64,000 bases of DNA from Geminocystis sp. NIES-3709 (GTDB lineage: Bacteria > Cyanobacteriota > Cyanobacteriia > Cyanobacteriales > Cyanobacteriaceae), in the NCBI RefSeq assembly GCF_001548115.1, contig NZ_AP014821.1, positions 4,033,262-4,097,261 on the forward strand, read 5' to 3'. Under the pieces are notes generated by a model that was given only the letters and a program-made list of their open reading frames with translations, was not told where the DNA came from and did not search any database. Below, in pieces: positions 48,292 through 57,696 of this stretch. Numbering within the stretch: position 1 is the first letter of the stretch; each line of letters opens with the position of its first letter. The position numbers and the translations under genes were made by a program.

Positions 48292-49878
48292 ATGACCCAA
48301 TCTTCGGAAAGAGAGAGAAAGCAACCTTTACCTGTACCCCCTTTAATTCCTCAAACTAAGCCCCAAGGAATGACTGATATTGAAGATGAAACCAGAGTTA
48401 GTGCTAATAGTCCTTTTCCTTCTTTAACTAAAAATAGTATTCCCCCTCAAGGATTTGATATTCCAGATTTTGATGATGACGACAATGATGATTTTGAACC
48501 AGAAGGAGAAACTCAAATTAATTTAGATGGGATGCCACCTCTTGGCAAACCGCCTAATTTCACTCCACCACCTTTACCCCCCCTCGGTGGTAAAAATACC
48601 CTGACAAAAGGTTCTCCTACTGTTCCTATCGGCGGAAAACGAACTCTGACTCCTCCCCCTTTAACTCCACCTCCTCTAACTGCTAAGGGTAAACCCGGAG
48701 AAACAGGAGTTCGTCGTGGTACACCAATGGATCGATCGACTTCTCCCGGAGCTTTAAGACCGGGTCCTCAAGCCAATGCTCGTGGTTCTTCTCCACAGGC
48801 TGGTAGAACACCCGGACAACTTTCTCTTAATGAATTGGTTAAATTAGCCTATGACAATGGTTACTCAGATGTACATTTAGGAGTTGGTGAACTGCCTCGT
48901 ATGCGCGATCGAGGAGAAATGATTATTTTAGATCAATATCCTGAAATCGATCTCAATACCTTCATGAGTTGGTTAAGAGAGATTATGCGAGAGGAGGAAA
49001 TCCAAAAATTTAAGAAAGAATTAGAATTTGATGGTGCGACTCAATATGATTTTGCAAGGGTTCGGATCAATGTTTTTGATGCTTTAAATGGACCTGCCTT
49101 AGTTTTACGATTAATTCCTATTAAAATCTTGACTTTGGAGCAACTACGACTTCCTCCTGTATTTAAAGATGTCTGTGATGCTCATAAAGGCTTAATTTTG
49201 ATTACTGGGCCTACTGGTTCAGGTAAATCAACTACTCTAGCGGCAATGATTGATTATATCAACAGTGAACAAGCAAAACATATTATTACTATTGAAGATC
49301 CTGTGGAATTTGTTCACAAAAGTCGTAAAGCCTTGATTAAACAAAGAGAAGTGGGGATGAATACCCTTAAATTTGATAATGCCCTGAAAGCGGCTTTGCG
49401 GGAAGATCCTGATATTATTCTAGTGGGAGAAATGCGGGATAAGGAAACAGTTAACACTGCTCTTAAAGCGGCACAAACCGGTCACTTAGTTATGGGTACG
49501 TTACACACCAACAATGCCATTAAAACTTTGGAACGTATTTTTACTTTATATACCGCAGAAGAACAAACTGCAATTCGATCGGCTTTGGCAGAGTCCTTGG
49601 TGGCGATTATTGCTCAGGGATTGTGCCGTACTACAGACGGTAAACGGGCCGCTTATCATGATATTCTTGTCAACACAGAAACAGTAAAAGATTATATTCT
49701 CAGTAATAAATATGAGGAAATCGGAATGTTGATGGCTGACGGAGAATATGACGGTATGATGACTATGAATAAATCTTTATTTAGTCTTTATCAAGACGGA
49801 CGAATAACTGAAGAAACGGCCTTGGAAAGATCTCCAACTCGCAATGAAATGGCAATGATGTTACGAGGCAGAATTTAA
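48292..49878 (+). CDS. pilT: Type IV pilus retraction ATPase, PilT family, with long Pro-rich N-terminus
   Basis: 528 residues, about 170 longer than ordinary PilT. Residues 1-175 are disordered and rich in Pro, Asp and Thr (two TPPPL-type runs and a DDDDNDD acidic stretch). The PilT core then starts with LNELVKLAYDNGYSDVHLGVG. Walker A is GPTGSGKST (306-314), the Asp-box/Walker B region is DPDIILVGEMRD, and the His-box is MGTLHTNNA; the AIRSALAESLVAIIAQGL retraction motif is intact. It powers pilus retraction for twitching. An upstream paralogue is not in the window. Chemotaxis-like genes follow on the same strand after a 346-bp gap. Confidence 0.93.
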   Translation: MTQSSERERKQPLPVPPLIPQTKPQGMTDIEDETRVSANSPFPSLTKNSIPPQGFDIPDFDDDDNDDFEPEGETQINLDGMPPLGKPPNFTPPPLPPLGGKNTLTKGSPTVPIGGKRTLTPPPLTPPPLTAKGKPGETGVRRGTPMDRSTSPGALRPGPQANARGSSPQAGRTPGQLSLNELVKLAYDNGYSDVHLGVGELPRMRDRGEMIILDQYPEIDLNTFMSWLREIMREEEIQKFKKELEFDGATQYDFARVRINVFDALNGPALVLRLIPIKILTLEQLRLPPVFKDVCDAHKGLILITGPTGSGKSTTLAAMIDYINSEQAKHIITIEDPVEFVHKSRKALIKQREVGMNTLKFDNALKAALREDPDIILVGEMRDKETVNTALKAAQTGHLVMGTLHTNNAIKTLERIFTLYTAEEQTAIRSALAESLVAIIAQGLCRTTDGKRAAYHDILVNTETVKDYILSNKYEEIGMLMADGEYDGMMTMNKSLFSLYQDGRITEETALERSPTRNEMAMMLRGRI

Positions 49879-49891
49879 TACTGTTATCCCA

Positions 49892-49911
49892 CCGTGAAAT
49901 AGATTTCACGG
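49892..49911 (+). terminator. Perfect hairpin after pilT
   Basis: CCGTGAAAT and ATTTCACGG form a 9-bp stem with a 2-nt loop beginning 14 bases after the pilT stop. No T-run follows, so it may be a processing or stability element. Confidence 0.45.
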
Positions 49912-49961
49912 CTGGCTTATAGCAAAATTCTCTCTTAATAACTCATTTTAGATACCGATGA

Positions 49962-50072
49962 TAAGCTAAGACGCATTTTATTTACATTTTTTCTAGTAAT
50001 AAAAAACTATGAAACTCTTAACTGTTGCCTCTTGCCTACCTTCACTAGTCAACTTAGATGCGTTCTGGCTTA
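49962..50072. repeat. MITE-like element, TAAGCTAAGAC family, copy 2
   Basis: 111 bp with inverted ends AAGCTAAGACGCATTTTA and the complement of AACTTAGATGCGTTCTGGCTTA, matching at about 15 of 18 positions. The interior holds tgttgcctcttgcct. Same family as 16146-16265. A degenerate right end also occurs at ~42171-42198 (acttggatgcgtctgagctta). Confidence 0.65.
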
Positions 50073-50224
50073 CTCCTTGACGAAATAGTTAGACAAAGTT
50101 ATTAAACAAAGTTTTAAAGAAGCATTTATAGCTCAAACAATCTCTTTATCTGAGATGTGGGAGAGGATTGATGTCGAATAGTTGATCGCCCATCGAAATT
50201 ATAAAGATTTAACAGAATACAACA

Positions 50225-53131
50225 ATGGATCAAGATCAAATAAAAATGAATTTCCTCGATGAAGCAGAGGAGTGTTTTGACAATATTGAGTCGGTATTAC
50301 TGCACATTAGTTCGACGATCGCAGAGCCAGAAAAAATAGACTTAGCTTTAAGAGCCGCCCACTCAGTGAAAGGGGGGGCTGGAATGATGGGATTTCTGAT
50401 TTTAAGTGAAGTTGCCCATGGTTTAGAGGATTTTTTGAAAATTTTACGGGTACATTATCATTCGACAAATATTGATGTTTCGATCGAAACTCTTTTATTA
50501 CAAGGAGTGGATCAAATGCGTCACATCACTAACTTACATCGTCATGGAGTGTCAGTAAAAAAAGAAGATTTAAGTCAAAATTTAGAGCCTATTTTTAATC
50601 AATTACAAAAGTACTTAGGAGTGCTAACCTCCGAAGATGAGGATATTTTGTTTGCTCAAGACGAGCAGATTGATTCTTCCGCTTTGATGTTTGAGGAAGG
50701 AGCACAGGCTATTATTGATAATTTTGCCCTTCAGATAGAACAGTTATCAGCGGATGAGTTGCTATGGGCTTTGCAATCTAGTTGTGAACAATTATCCTTT
50801 TGCGCTCAATTAGCAGAATTAAATCCAGTAGTTGAACTTTGCCAGTCTATTCAAGAACAAGCCCAAATGATTGATATAGGAGAAATTAATACTCTTTCTC
50901 AAGAGAGTTTGAAGTTATGGCGTCGCTCTCTGGCATTGGTTATGCGCGGTAGTTTGGATAAATTACCCTCTCGTTTAGATTTTACTTTCATCCCGCAAGA
51001 TGAAAATTCATTGGCAGAAAATTTACTGAATTGGGATGAAGATGATTTATCTTTTTTGAGTGATGCCCTTGATAGTACCATCTCAGAAGAAATCTTATTT
51101 GAGGATGAATTATTAACGGATAATACCCAAGAAGAAATCGACGAGCAATTAATTCCTGAAGAAGAATTAGCCTTATTAGAAAATACTTTATCTCAAGCCC
51201 TCAGTGAGACACTAGAGGAGGTTAGCACACCGATTATCAATCAAAGAAAACCAGTAACTTCTAGTACTCCCCTTCGTCAAACTGTCAGAATTTCAACAGA
51301 ACAAGTCGAACAATTAAATAATTTCTTTGGTAAATTAATTTTAGAACGTAATCGGGTTAACTCCCATTTAGAACAATTGAAAAACTTTGTGGAGTTAATG
51401 AATCAACGGGTGAATAAATTAGAAGAATCTAATCGGCTTTTGCGTGATTGGTACGATCACACTTCTGTAGCAGATATAGTTAGTGTCGTCAATGCTGTTG
51501 GTATGCCGTCTAAAAATGTTCCCAGTGGTCTTTTAAATGAGCAATTTGATGCTTTAGAGATGGATAGATATACGGAAGTTCATTTAATTTCTCAGGGGCA
51601 AATAGAGACGGTTGTACAGTTACAAGAAGTCGGCACTGATATTAACCTAGAGTTACAGGAAGTAAATCGAGGAATGGAGGAACTAAATCAAACCATGCGA
51701 TCGCTTCAAAAAAACGTAACTCAAATTCAGATGCGTCCTTTCAGAGACTTAGTTAAAGGTTTTCCCCGTTTAATTCGAGATTTAAGTCTTCAATTCCATA
51801 AACAGGTACACCTCACCATAGAAGGAGAAAACACTCTCCTCGATCGCACCTTGATTGAATCCTTGAATGCTCCGATGGTACACTTAATTCGGAATGCCTT
51901 TGATCATGGTATCGAATCTCCCCAAAGTCGTCAAGAACAAGGAAAAAGCTCGATCGGCAACATCAAACTAAATGCCGTCAACCGAGGTACAAAAACTATT
52001 ATTACCATTGAAGACGATGGAGCAGGAATCAATTTAGACAAAATTACTCAACGACTGCAAGAAATAGGCATCAGTATTGAAGAAATACAAAAAATGTCTC
52101 AAACTCAATTGGTAAATCAGATATTTGACGCAGGTTTTAGCACTGCCGATCGAGTCACCGAACTTTCAGGGCGAGGGATAGGCATGGACGTAGTGCGAAC
52201 CAACTTGCTGGAAATAGAAGGAGATATTCAAGTTACAAGCGAAATGGGTAAAGGTACAACATTCACTTTAACAGTGCCTTTTAACTCCTCTATTTTAAGA
52301 GTGATGATTGTCGAAAGCGCTGGAGTATTTTTAGCCATACCCATTAACAGTGTTCGAGAAATTCTGAATCTTTCCCAAGTGATACAAAAAAACTCTCGAC
52401 AAATAACTTGGCAAAACTACATCATTCCCTTAATTTCCCTGAAAGAGACTTTAACCTTTAACCGCCCCTATCAATCTAAGCAAATGTCAGGCAATCCCAT
52501 AATTAATCAACCAGTAGCAATGATTGTCGGCGATGGTAATAAGATCGGAGCATTAGAAGTAGAAAGATATTGGGGAGATCAAGAAGTCACCATTCGCCCC
52601 ATAGAAACCTATCTTCCCTTACCTGAAGGAGTTATCAGTTCCATGATTTTAGGAGATGGAGGAGTATTACTCTTAATCGATCCAGTATCTTGGATTCAGA
52701 CATCTTTAACAGAGAATCAAATTCCTTCCATTACACAAACTTCATTTCTGTCACCAGATACTAATACTATTCTCATCACCGATGATTCCATCAATATTCG
52801 TCGTTATCTAGCCTCCACTCTTGAAAAAGCCGGTTATCAGGTGGAAGAAGCTAAAGACGGAAAAGAAGCAGTAGATAAACTGTTGAGTGGTTTATCCGTT
52901 AAGGCCGTAATTTGTGATATTGAAATGCCCAACTTGGACGGTTATGGAGTTTTAGAAGAAGTTAAGGGAAGATCTGAGTTTCAATCCTTACCTATTATCA
53001 TGCTGACTTCTCGCAGTAGTGAAAAACATCGTCAAATTGCGTTTAATCTGGGTGCAGATGCTTATTTTTCTAAGCCCTACAATGAGAGAGAATTGTTGGA
53101 AACAATAGAAAACCTAATTAGGCTTTGCTGA
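50225..53131 (+). CDS. Chemotaxis hybrid histidine kinase CheA with C-terminal receiver (Pil/Pix type)
   Basis: 968 residues. The Hpt domain has phospho-His H46 in RAAHSVKGGAGMMGF. A long linker with an acidic stretch (about 250-345) follows, then dimerisation helices, the HATPase (N-box LIRNAFDHGIE, EDDGAGI, GRGIGMDVVR), a CheW-like domain (about 690-830) and a receiver. The receiver's phospho-acceptor is D898 (ICDIEMP), with the acidic pair in ITDDS and Lys at 950. This architecture matches PixL/TaxAY-type cyanobacterial kinases that control pilus-dependent phototaxis. It lies after pilT and before the PatA/CheY/CheW/MCP set. Confidence 0.92.
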   Translation: MDQDQIKMNFLDEAEECFDNIESVLLHISSTIAEPEKIDLALRAAHSVKGGAGMMGFLILSEVAHGLEDFLKILRVHYHSTNIDVSIETLLLQGVDQMRHITNLHRHGVSVKKEDLSQNLEPIFNQLQKYLGVLTSEDEDILFAQDEQIDSSALMFEEGAQAIIDNFALQIEQLSADELLWALQSSCEQLSFCAQLAELNPVVELCQSIQEQAQMIDIGEINTLSQESLKLWRRSLALVMRGSLDKLPSRLDFTFIPQDENSLAENLLNWDEDDLSFLSDALDSTISEEILFEDELLTDNTQEEIDEQLIPEEELALLENTLSQALSETLEEVSTPIINQRKPVTSSTPLRQTVRISTEQVEQLNNFFGKLILERNRVNSHLEQLKNFVELMNQRVNKLEESNRLLRDWYDHTSVADIVSVVNAVGMPSKNVPSGLLNEQFDALEMDRYTEVHLISQGQIETVVQLQEVGTDINLELQEVNRGMEELNQTMRSLQKNVTQIQMRPFRDLVKGFPRLIRDLSLQFHKQVHLTIEGENTLLDRTLIESLNAPMVHLIRNAFDHGIESPQSRQEQGKSSIGNIKLNAVNRGTKTIITIEDDGAGINLDKITQRLQEIGISIEEIQKMSQTQLVNQIFDAGFSTADRVTELSGRGIGMDVVRTNLLEIEGDIQVTSEMGKGTTFTLTVPFNSSILRVMIVESAGVFLAIPINSVREILNLSQVIQKNSRQITWQNYIIPLISLKETLTFNRPYQSKQMSGNPIINQPVAMIVGDGNKIGALEVERYWGDQEVTIRPIETYLPLPEGVISSMILGDGGVLLLIDPVSWIQTSLTENQIPSITQTSFLSPDTNTILITDDSINIRRYLASTLEKAGYQVEEAKDGKEAVDKLLSGLSVKAVICDIEMPNLDGYGVLEEVKGRSEFQSLPIIMLTSRSSEKHRQIAFNLGADAYFSKPYNERELLETIENLIRLC

Positions 53132-53783
53132 AAAGTTTTTTTGGTGACGGTAGGATATAGGAGAAATACTTATAAATCAAGAACCCAATCTTCGTATTAA
53201 TAATAATTACAGAAATATTTTACGGAGGGAATAGTATCAAAAGTGTTAAGTTTTTGAAAAAAATGCTAAAACGGCTCACTTTTTTGTTAGGGTGGTATTT
53301 TTAAACCCTCGATTTTTAGGCTTTCTGATTTATTCAGTAAACCGTAATTAAGGTATAATAAAATCTCGCAAAGACACAAAGGTGTAAAGAAATCTTTTTA
53401 GATTAGACCTTGATCGTTTTCAAAAAATATCTTTTGACATCAAAATATTACAAATCTTTCTGTTATTTGATTTTTTTATATCAGTTTGTGGTAAGCCTTA
53501 AAAGGCTTATAAATACCTAAAGGCATCACTACGAACTTTACCTTATAGAACCCATTTGGTATCTTTTTTAGAATGATTACATAGTAATAATTTCAGGAGA
53601 AATGTTTTAATCTCCTCAAGACCTTTTTATTAGGGTTACAGACGTAAATGTCAAATAGGTTCTATATTACTTGAATGAACTGTAAAATTTTCAATGAAGG
53701 TAGGAGATAGTTAAAAGAATTGATTTAAACATATGCTGTGCAGTAATTCTTTAATTAAACTTATTTATTAAACTTTCGATAAA
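53132..53783. other. Intergenic region between cheA and the PatA-type regulator
   Basis: 652 bp without an open frame of note. It contains the inverted-repeat element at 53544-53666 and a small palindrome (GCCTTAAAAGGC at ~53496-53507). A separate promoter for the downstream genes is likely here but cannot be placed. Confidence 0.4.
53544..53666. repeat. Inverted-repeat bounded element (MITE-like)
   Basis: 123 bp bounded by TATAGAACCCATTTG (53544-53558) and its inverse CAAATAGGTTCTATA (53652-53666), 14 of 15 bases complementary. No coding capacity. It has no second copy that I found in this window. Confidence 0.5.
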
Positions 53784-55091
53784 ATGAACGAAGAATATCC
53801 TCCTTTAGAAATCCTCAGAAAAATCTCCGAAAATCGACAAACTGGACATTTACAAATTCACACAAATTATGTTAAATGGAATATTTATTTAGTGGAAGGC
53901 AAAATACAATATGCTCAACACAGTTTGCAGTCCCTTGAAACTCTAAAAAGTTATTTAATATATTTAAAAATTCCCATTTCAAATATTATCTTTTCTTCTT
54001 TTACAAAGGCAAATAGTCTATTTTTTTTACTATTAACTATTAAAGAATTAGTAGAACAAAACCACATTAACACGACGCAAAAAAATATCTTATTACAAAA
54101 ATTAACAGAAGATGCGATCGAATCTTTTATTTGCCTACCCGAAGGACTCACTAAGTGGGAAATTGATAAGACTTTATCCTCGATGGGAGCCCCAATAATA
54201 TTTAATCATAATAGTATTAAAGGGAGTGGTCAAATCATTGATGCAATGAAAGACAGAGTTAGTCAATGGCAAAAGCTACAACCCTTTATTTCTTCACCTC
54301 ATCAACGCCCTTCTTGTCCAAATTTAAGCCTACTATCAACGAAAATACAAGGAGCAAATCTCACCCCTTCCATACTACATAAGTTGGTGAGCACCATGAA
54401 GGGTGAAAGTCTCAGAAATATTAGCTTTCTTCTTAAGCAAGATGACTTGAAACTAGGTCAAATATTATATCCTTATATCAAACATAACATTATTGTCCTC
54501 GACACTCCTAAATCTCCCCTTGATAAATTACCTTCAATTCCTTCTGTTAATAGTGTTTCTTCCCTTTTTGTACCTAATTCACAAAAAAAAGAAAGAAGTT
54601 TTACTTCTTCCGATGAGAAAATCAATATTTCTCCTTCATCATTAAAATCCACAACAACGTCTTCCCCCAGCAATACAGATAATAATATTTCCCTATCGGT
54701 GCAAAAACCCCCTTCTAACTCATCGAAAATCCCTAAAATTATTTGTATTGATGACAGTCAAGTAATGCTAGATACCATTAAGGATTATCTAGGAAGTCAA
54801 AATTATGAAACTTTGACAGTGGCAAATCCCATGCAATGTTTACCCTCTCTGTTTGCCAGTAAACCGGATTTAATATTACTTGATTTATCAATGCCGAATA
54901 TTAATGGTAATCGTCTTTGTCAAATCTTGCGTAGTAGTCCCACTTTCAAAAAAATTCCTATTATCATTGTCAGTGGCAATACTAATATGTTAACCAAAGA
55001 AAAAATAGAAGCGATCGGTGCAAATAACTTCTTGCCTAAACCATTTACGAAAGAGGAATTATTAGTTATTGTAAATAAATACTTGTTATAA
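53784..55091 (+). CDS. PatA-type response regulator (DUF4388-like head, C-terminal receiver)
   Basis: 435 residues. The N-terminal PATAN/DUF4388-like part (YPPLEILRKISENRQTGHLQI...IYLVEGKIQYAQ) is followed by a Ser/Thr/Pro-rich linker (about 255-310) and a typical receiver at the C-terminus. The receiver has the acidic pair in ICIDDSQ, the phospho-acceptor Asp in LILLDLSMPNINGN and Lys in LPKPFTKEEL. PixG and TaxP1 in cyanobacterial pilus chemotaxis share this layout. It is the first gene of the downstream part of the cluster, 15 bp before the MHYT gene. Confidence 0.88.
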   Translation: MNEEYPPLEILRKISENRQTGHLQIHTNYVKWNIYLVEGKIQYAQHSLQSLETLKSYLIYLKIPISNIIFSSFTKANSLFFLLLTIKELVEQNHINTTQKNILLQKLTEDAIESFICLPEGLTKWEIDKTLSSMGAPIIFNHNSIKGSGQIIDAMKDRVSQWQKLQPFISSPHQRPSCPNLSLLSTKIQGANLTPSILHKLVSTMKGESLRNISFLLKQDDLKLGQILYPYIKHNIIVLDTPKSPLDKLPSIPSVNSVSSLFVPNSQKKERSFTSSDEKINISPSSLKSTTTSSPSNTDNNISLSVQKPPSNSSKIPKIICIDDSQVMLDTIKDYLGSQNYETLTVANPMQCLPSLFASKPDLILLDLSMPNINGNRLCQILRSSPTFKKIPIIIVSGNTNMLTKEKIEAIGANNFLPKPFTKEELLVIVNKYLL

Positions 55092-55106
55092 AATTAACTT
55101 ATTATT

Positions 55107-55850
55107 ATGATAGACGTTACCTATGATATTCCCCTTGTGATATTATCAGCAATCATTGCGGTAGGGGCAGGTTTTTTTACGATCGAGATGTCCAATGAAA
55201 TCGTTTTAAATAAAGGCATCGAGCGTTGGACTTGGTTAATCATTAGTGCTATGACAATGGGGATGGGTATTTGGGGTATGCACTTTATCGCCATGACGGC
55301 TTTTTCTATGGGCATGGAAATTAGCTATGATTTTCTCCTCGTTTTAATTTCTCTTTTAGCGGCGGTAATTGGCTGTGTACAAGGTTTATATATTATTACT
55401 CAACCATTAGTTAATTTAAAAACCCTTATAGCTGCTTCTATCACTATGGGAGGTGCGATCGCCGGTATGCACTATATTGGGATGGCAGCCATGAGAGTAT
55501 CTGCGACAGTTAACTATGATCCGATTATCGTTACATTATCTGTAATTATTGCCATTGTTGTCTCTTTTGCGGCCATGAAAATAGTGATTAGTCTCAGACA
55601 GATGAAGAAAAACTCTCTTTATTCTTTTTATAAAATTATTGCTTCCTTAATTATGGGGGCTGCAGTACTTTCCATGCACTACACAGGCATGGCGGCGGCT
55701 AAATTCAAAATTGATGTAAACTCCTTATTATCTCAGGTTAACTTTTTAGATAGTCAAGTAATTGGTTCATCTGTTGGCATTACCGTGATTGGAATGTTTG
55801 CAATTATTTATATAGTTTTACTTAACGCCAGTTGGAATCGATCGGTTTAA
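55107..55850 (+). CDS. MHYT-domain integral membrane sensor protein
   Basis: 247 residues and seven hydrophobic spans with no soluble output domain. The repeated motif is clear: GMHFIAMTAF, GMHYIGMAAM and SMHYTGMAAA, matching the MHYT consensus, with conserved His/Met that may bind copper or another ligand. MHYT domains usually sit on GGDEF/EAL or kinase proteins, so a stand-alone one is notable. It starts 15 bp after the PatA-type regulator and lies ahead of the CheY gene, which suggests a sensory or accessory membrane role in the pilus chemotaxis set. Function unproven. Confidence 0.88.
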   Translation: MIDVTYDIPLVILSAIIAVGAGFFTIEMSNEIVLNKGIERWTWLIISAMTMGMGIWGMHFIAMTAFSMGMEISYDFLLVLISLLAAVIGCVQGLYIITQPLVNLKTLIAASITMGGAIAGMHYIGMAAMRVSATVNYDPIIVTLSVIIAIVVSFAAMKIVISLRQMKKNSLYSFYKIIASLIMGAAVLSMHYTGMAAAKFKIDVNSLLSQVNFLDSQVIGSSVGITVIGMFAIIYIVLLNASWNRSV

Positions 55851-55864
55851 AATAGATTATAGGG

Positions 55865-55948
55865 TTTACGCATCATTACAAAAAATATAGAGTTTTGAGA
55901 TTCGTCTCGATGAATCCCAATGACAGAATAATGGTATTAGTGCATAAA
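55865..55948. repeat. MITE-like element, TTACGCA family, copy 2
   Basis: Begins TTTACGCAT and ends with ATTAGTGCATAAA. Its interior (attcgtctcgatgaatccc) is a diverged version of the 7231-7316 copy. The rest of the 55851-56315 gap is AT-rich, with a palindrome at 56050-56068. Confidence 0.5.
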
Positions 55949-56049
55949 TCCTTGATTAGAAACTGTTTAAAAATTATTGACGTACAATATATGGTAAGTA
56001 GGTACGCAAAATCGATCGATGCCCCTTGTTTTTCTTAAATCCATGATAA

Positions 56050-56068
56050 CAAGGGATTTAAACCCTTT
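56050..56068. repeat. Short palindrome CAAGGG-ATTTAAA-CCCTTG, left of cheY
   Basis: 6-bp stem around ATTTAAA. A near-copy (CAAGGGGTTTAAATCCCTTG) lies at 56953-56972, on the other side of the cheY gene. Confidence 0.5.
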
Positions 56069-56315
56069 GCCTATATATCATTAATTCATTTAATGAGAAA
56101 TAAATAATTTTATGATTTGGGCATCATTGAAGATTAACTAAAGATTATGAATTTTTGCCAACGATGAGTGAAATGATGATCTTTGGTAGTATGATTCATA
56201 TTATGGTAAGAAGATCAGAAAAAAATACAGTAATACATAATATATAATCTTTCTTTAAATTTTTCCCACATCTTTTTAGTATATTAAATCAAAATCAAAA
56301 TTTAATCAACCAAGT

Positions 56316-56681
56316 ATGAGTAAAGTATTATTAGTTGATGATATGAAAGCCGAATTAGAACTACTAAACCAATACCTTACACAGGCAGGTTACGAAGTAG
56401 TTACGGCTAACAGTGGTAAAGAAGCCCTTGACAAAGTAGATAATAACAAACCAGATATTATTGTAACTGACTGGATGATGCCAGAAATGGGAGGATTGGA
56501 TTTATGCCGTCAACTCAGAAAAAACCCCGATACAGCAAGTATTCCTGTGATTGCTTGTACGGCAAAGAATCGAGATGTTGATAAAATGTGGGCAACTAGG
56601 CAAGGAGTTACGGCTTATATTGTAAAACCATGTACAAAGGAAGATTTGATCAATGCAGTAAAATCGGCCATCGATCGTTAA
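56316..56681 (+). CDS. Single-domain response regulator (CheY/PixH-like)
   Basis: 121 residues, receiver only. Acidic pair D8/D9 (LLVDDMK), phospho-acceptor D52 (IIVTDWMMPEMGG), Thr in ACTAKN and K104 (YIVKPCTKEDL). It ends with no DNA-binding or enzymatic output, so it is a CheY-type shuttle in the pilus chemotaxis cluster, like PixH/PilH. It is isolated from its neighbours by gaps of 465 and 336 bp, so it may have its own promoter. Confidence 0.92.
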   Translation: MSKVLLVDDMKAELELLNQYLTQAGYEVVTANSGKEALDKVDNNKPDIIVTDWMMPEMGGLDLCRQLRKNPDTASIPVIACTAKNRDVDKMWATRQGVTAYIVKPCTKEDLINAVKSAIDR

Positions 56682-57017
56682 TTTTAATTAGATATTAATC
56701 ATAATAAAAAATACAATTAATTCTAATCAACTATTTGTAAATTTATGTTATGTTTTTAATGATCCCCAAGTTCAAATTATAATTTGAAGACTAGACAGAT
56801 GCACAAGTCGAATGGTAGAAAAATTCCCAATGTTTGTGCATTTTTGAGAGAATTTTATTCATTCACAAAAACATAATTTCCCCGTATTGGGGAATGTAGG
56901 GAAGCAAACAATTCAAATCTTTTTATAGCTGATTACTCGAATTTGATATAACAAGGGGTTTAAATCCCTTGGCTTCTATCGTCTATATACAACATTTTTA
57001 GTCCTTAATGCCTTATC
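56682..57017 (+). other. Intergenic region between cheY and cheW
   Basis: 336 bp. It holds a CCCC-gtatt-GGGG hairpin at 56881-56893 and the palindrome at 56953-56972. No gene seen. Confidence 0.4.
56953..56972. repeat. Short palindrome CAAGGGG-TTTAAAT-CCCTTG, right of cheY
   Basis: Near-copy of 56050-56068; the two bracket the cheY gene. Confidence 0.5.
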
Positions 57018-57566
57018 ATGTCTGAATCTTCTTCTGTTTCCTCAAAATTGCGGGAATTACTACCACAGCTATTTGAAAAGACACAAATAAGAGGCGATCG
57101 CTACTTAAGATTTCAATTAAATTCTGAGTTAACTACTTTAATCTCCATCGATTATGTTACAGAATCACTGATAATTGATCGAGATAAAATTACTCCCGTA
57201 CCGAAAATGTCTCCTTTTGTGATGGGTGTAATTAATTCTCGTGATCGAGTCTTTTTTGTGATTGATTTACCCCTGTTGCTTGATTTAACTCCCATTCCTA
57301 GTTATGCACGAGAATCTCATTTAATTGTGATTAATGTTGCCTCTTTTCTTGACAACAAATCATCAGAATTATGGCTAGGTTTAGCAATAGATAAAATTCA
57401 AGGCATCACCAGAACCGAAAAAAAACCAGAAAAATACTATCCTTTCTCATCTTCTTTTTCCGAACAAGAACAATGCCTTCTTGAATATATTAACGGTTGG
57501 ATTATAGATGAAAGTCAAACTTTAGCCGTTTTAGATCTAGCTAAGATAGTTAAGAAAAGTTTTTAA
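57018..57566 (+). CDS. CheW-like coupling protein (PixI type)
   Basis: 182 residues, one CheW domain: YLRFQLNSELTTLISIDYVTESLIIDRDKITPVPKMSPFVMGVINSRDRVFFVIDLPLLL matches the start of the fold, and LWLGLAIDKIQGITR is the conserved strand before its end. It couples the MCP to CheA. It lies 130 bp upstream of the MCP gene and is probably cotranscribed with it. Confidence 0.9.
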   Translation: MSESSSVSSKLRELLPQLFEKTQIRGDRYLRFQLNSELTTLISIDYVTESLIIDRDKITPVPKMSPFVMGVINSRDRVFFVIDLPLLLDLTPIPSYARESHLIVINVASFLDNKSSELWLGLAIDKIQGITRTEKKPEKYYPFSSSFSEQEQCLLEYINGWIIDESQTLAVLDLAKIVKKSF

Positions 57567-57696
57567 TATCAATAGTACTAATAATCAGGTTCTCTCATTC
57601 CGAGCCATAGAGAGAAATCTCGAAATCCTCTATTTTTAGTGATGATGTGCTACTCCTAACCTATTTAATAATTTTATTTTTTAATAATATAAAATC

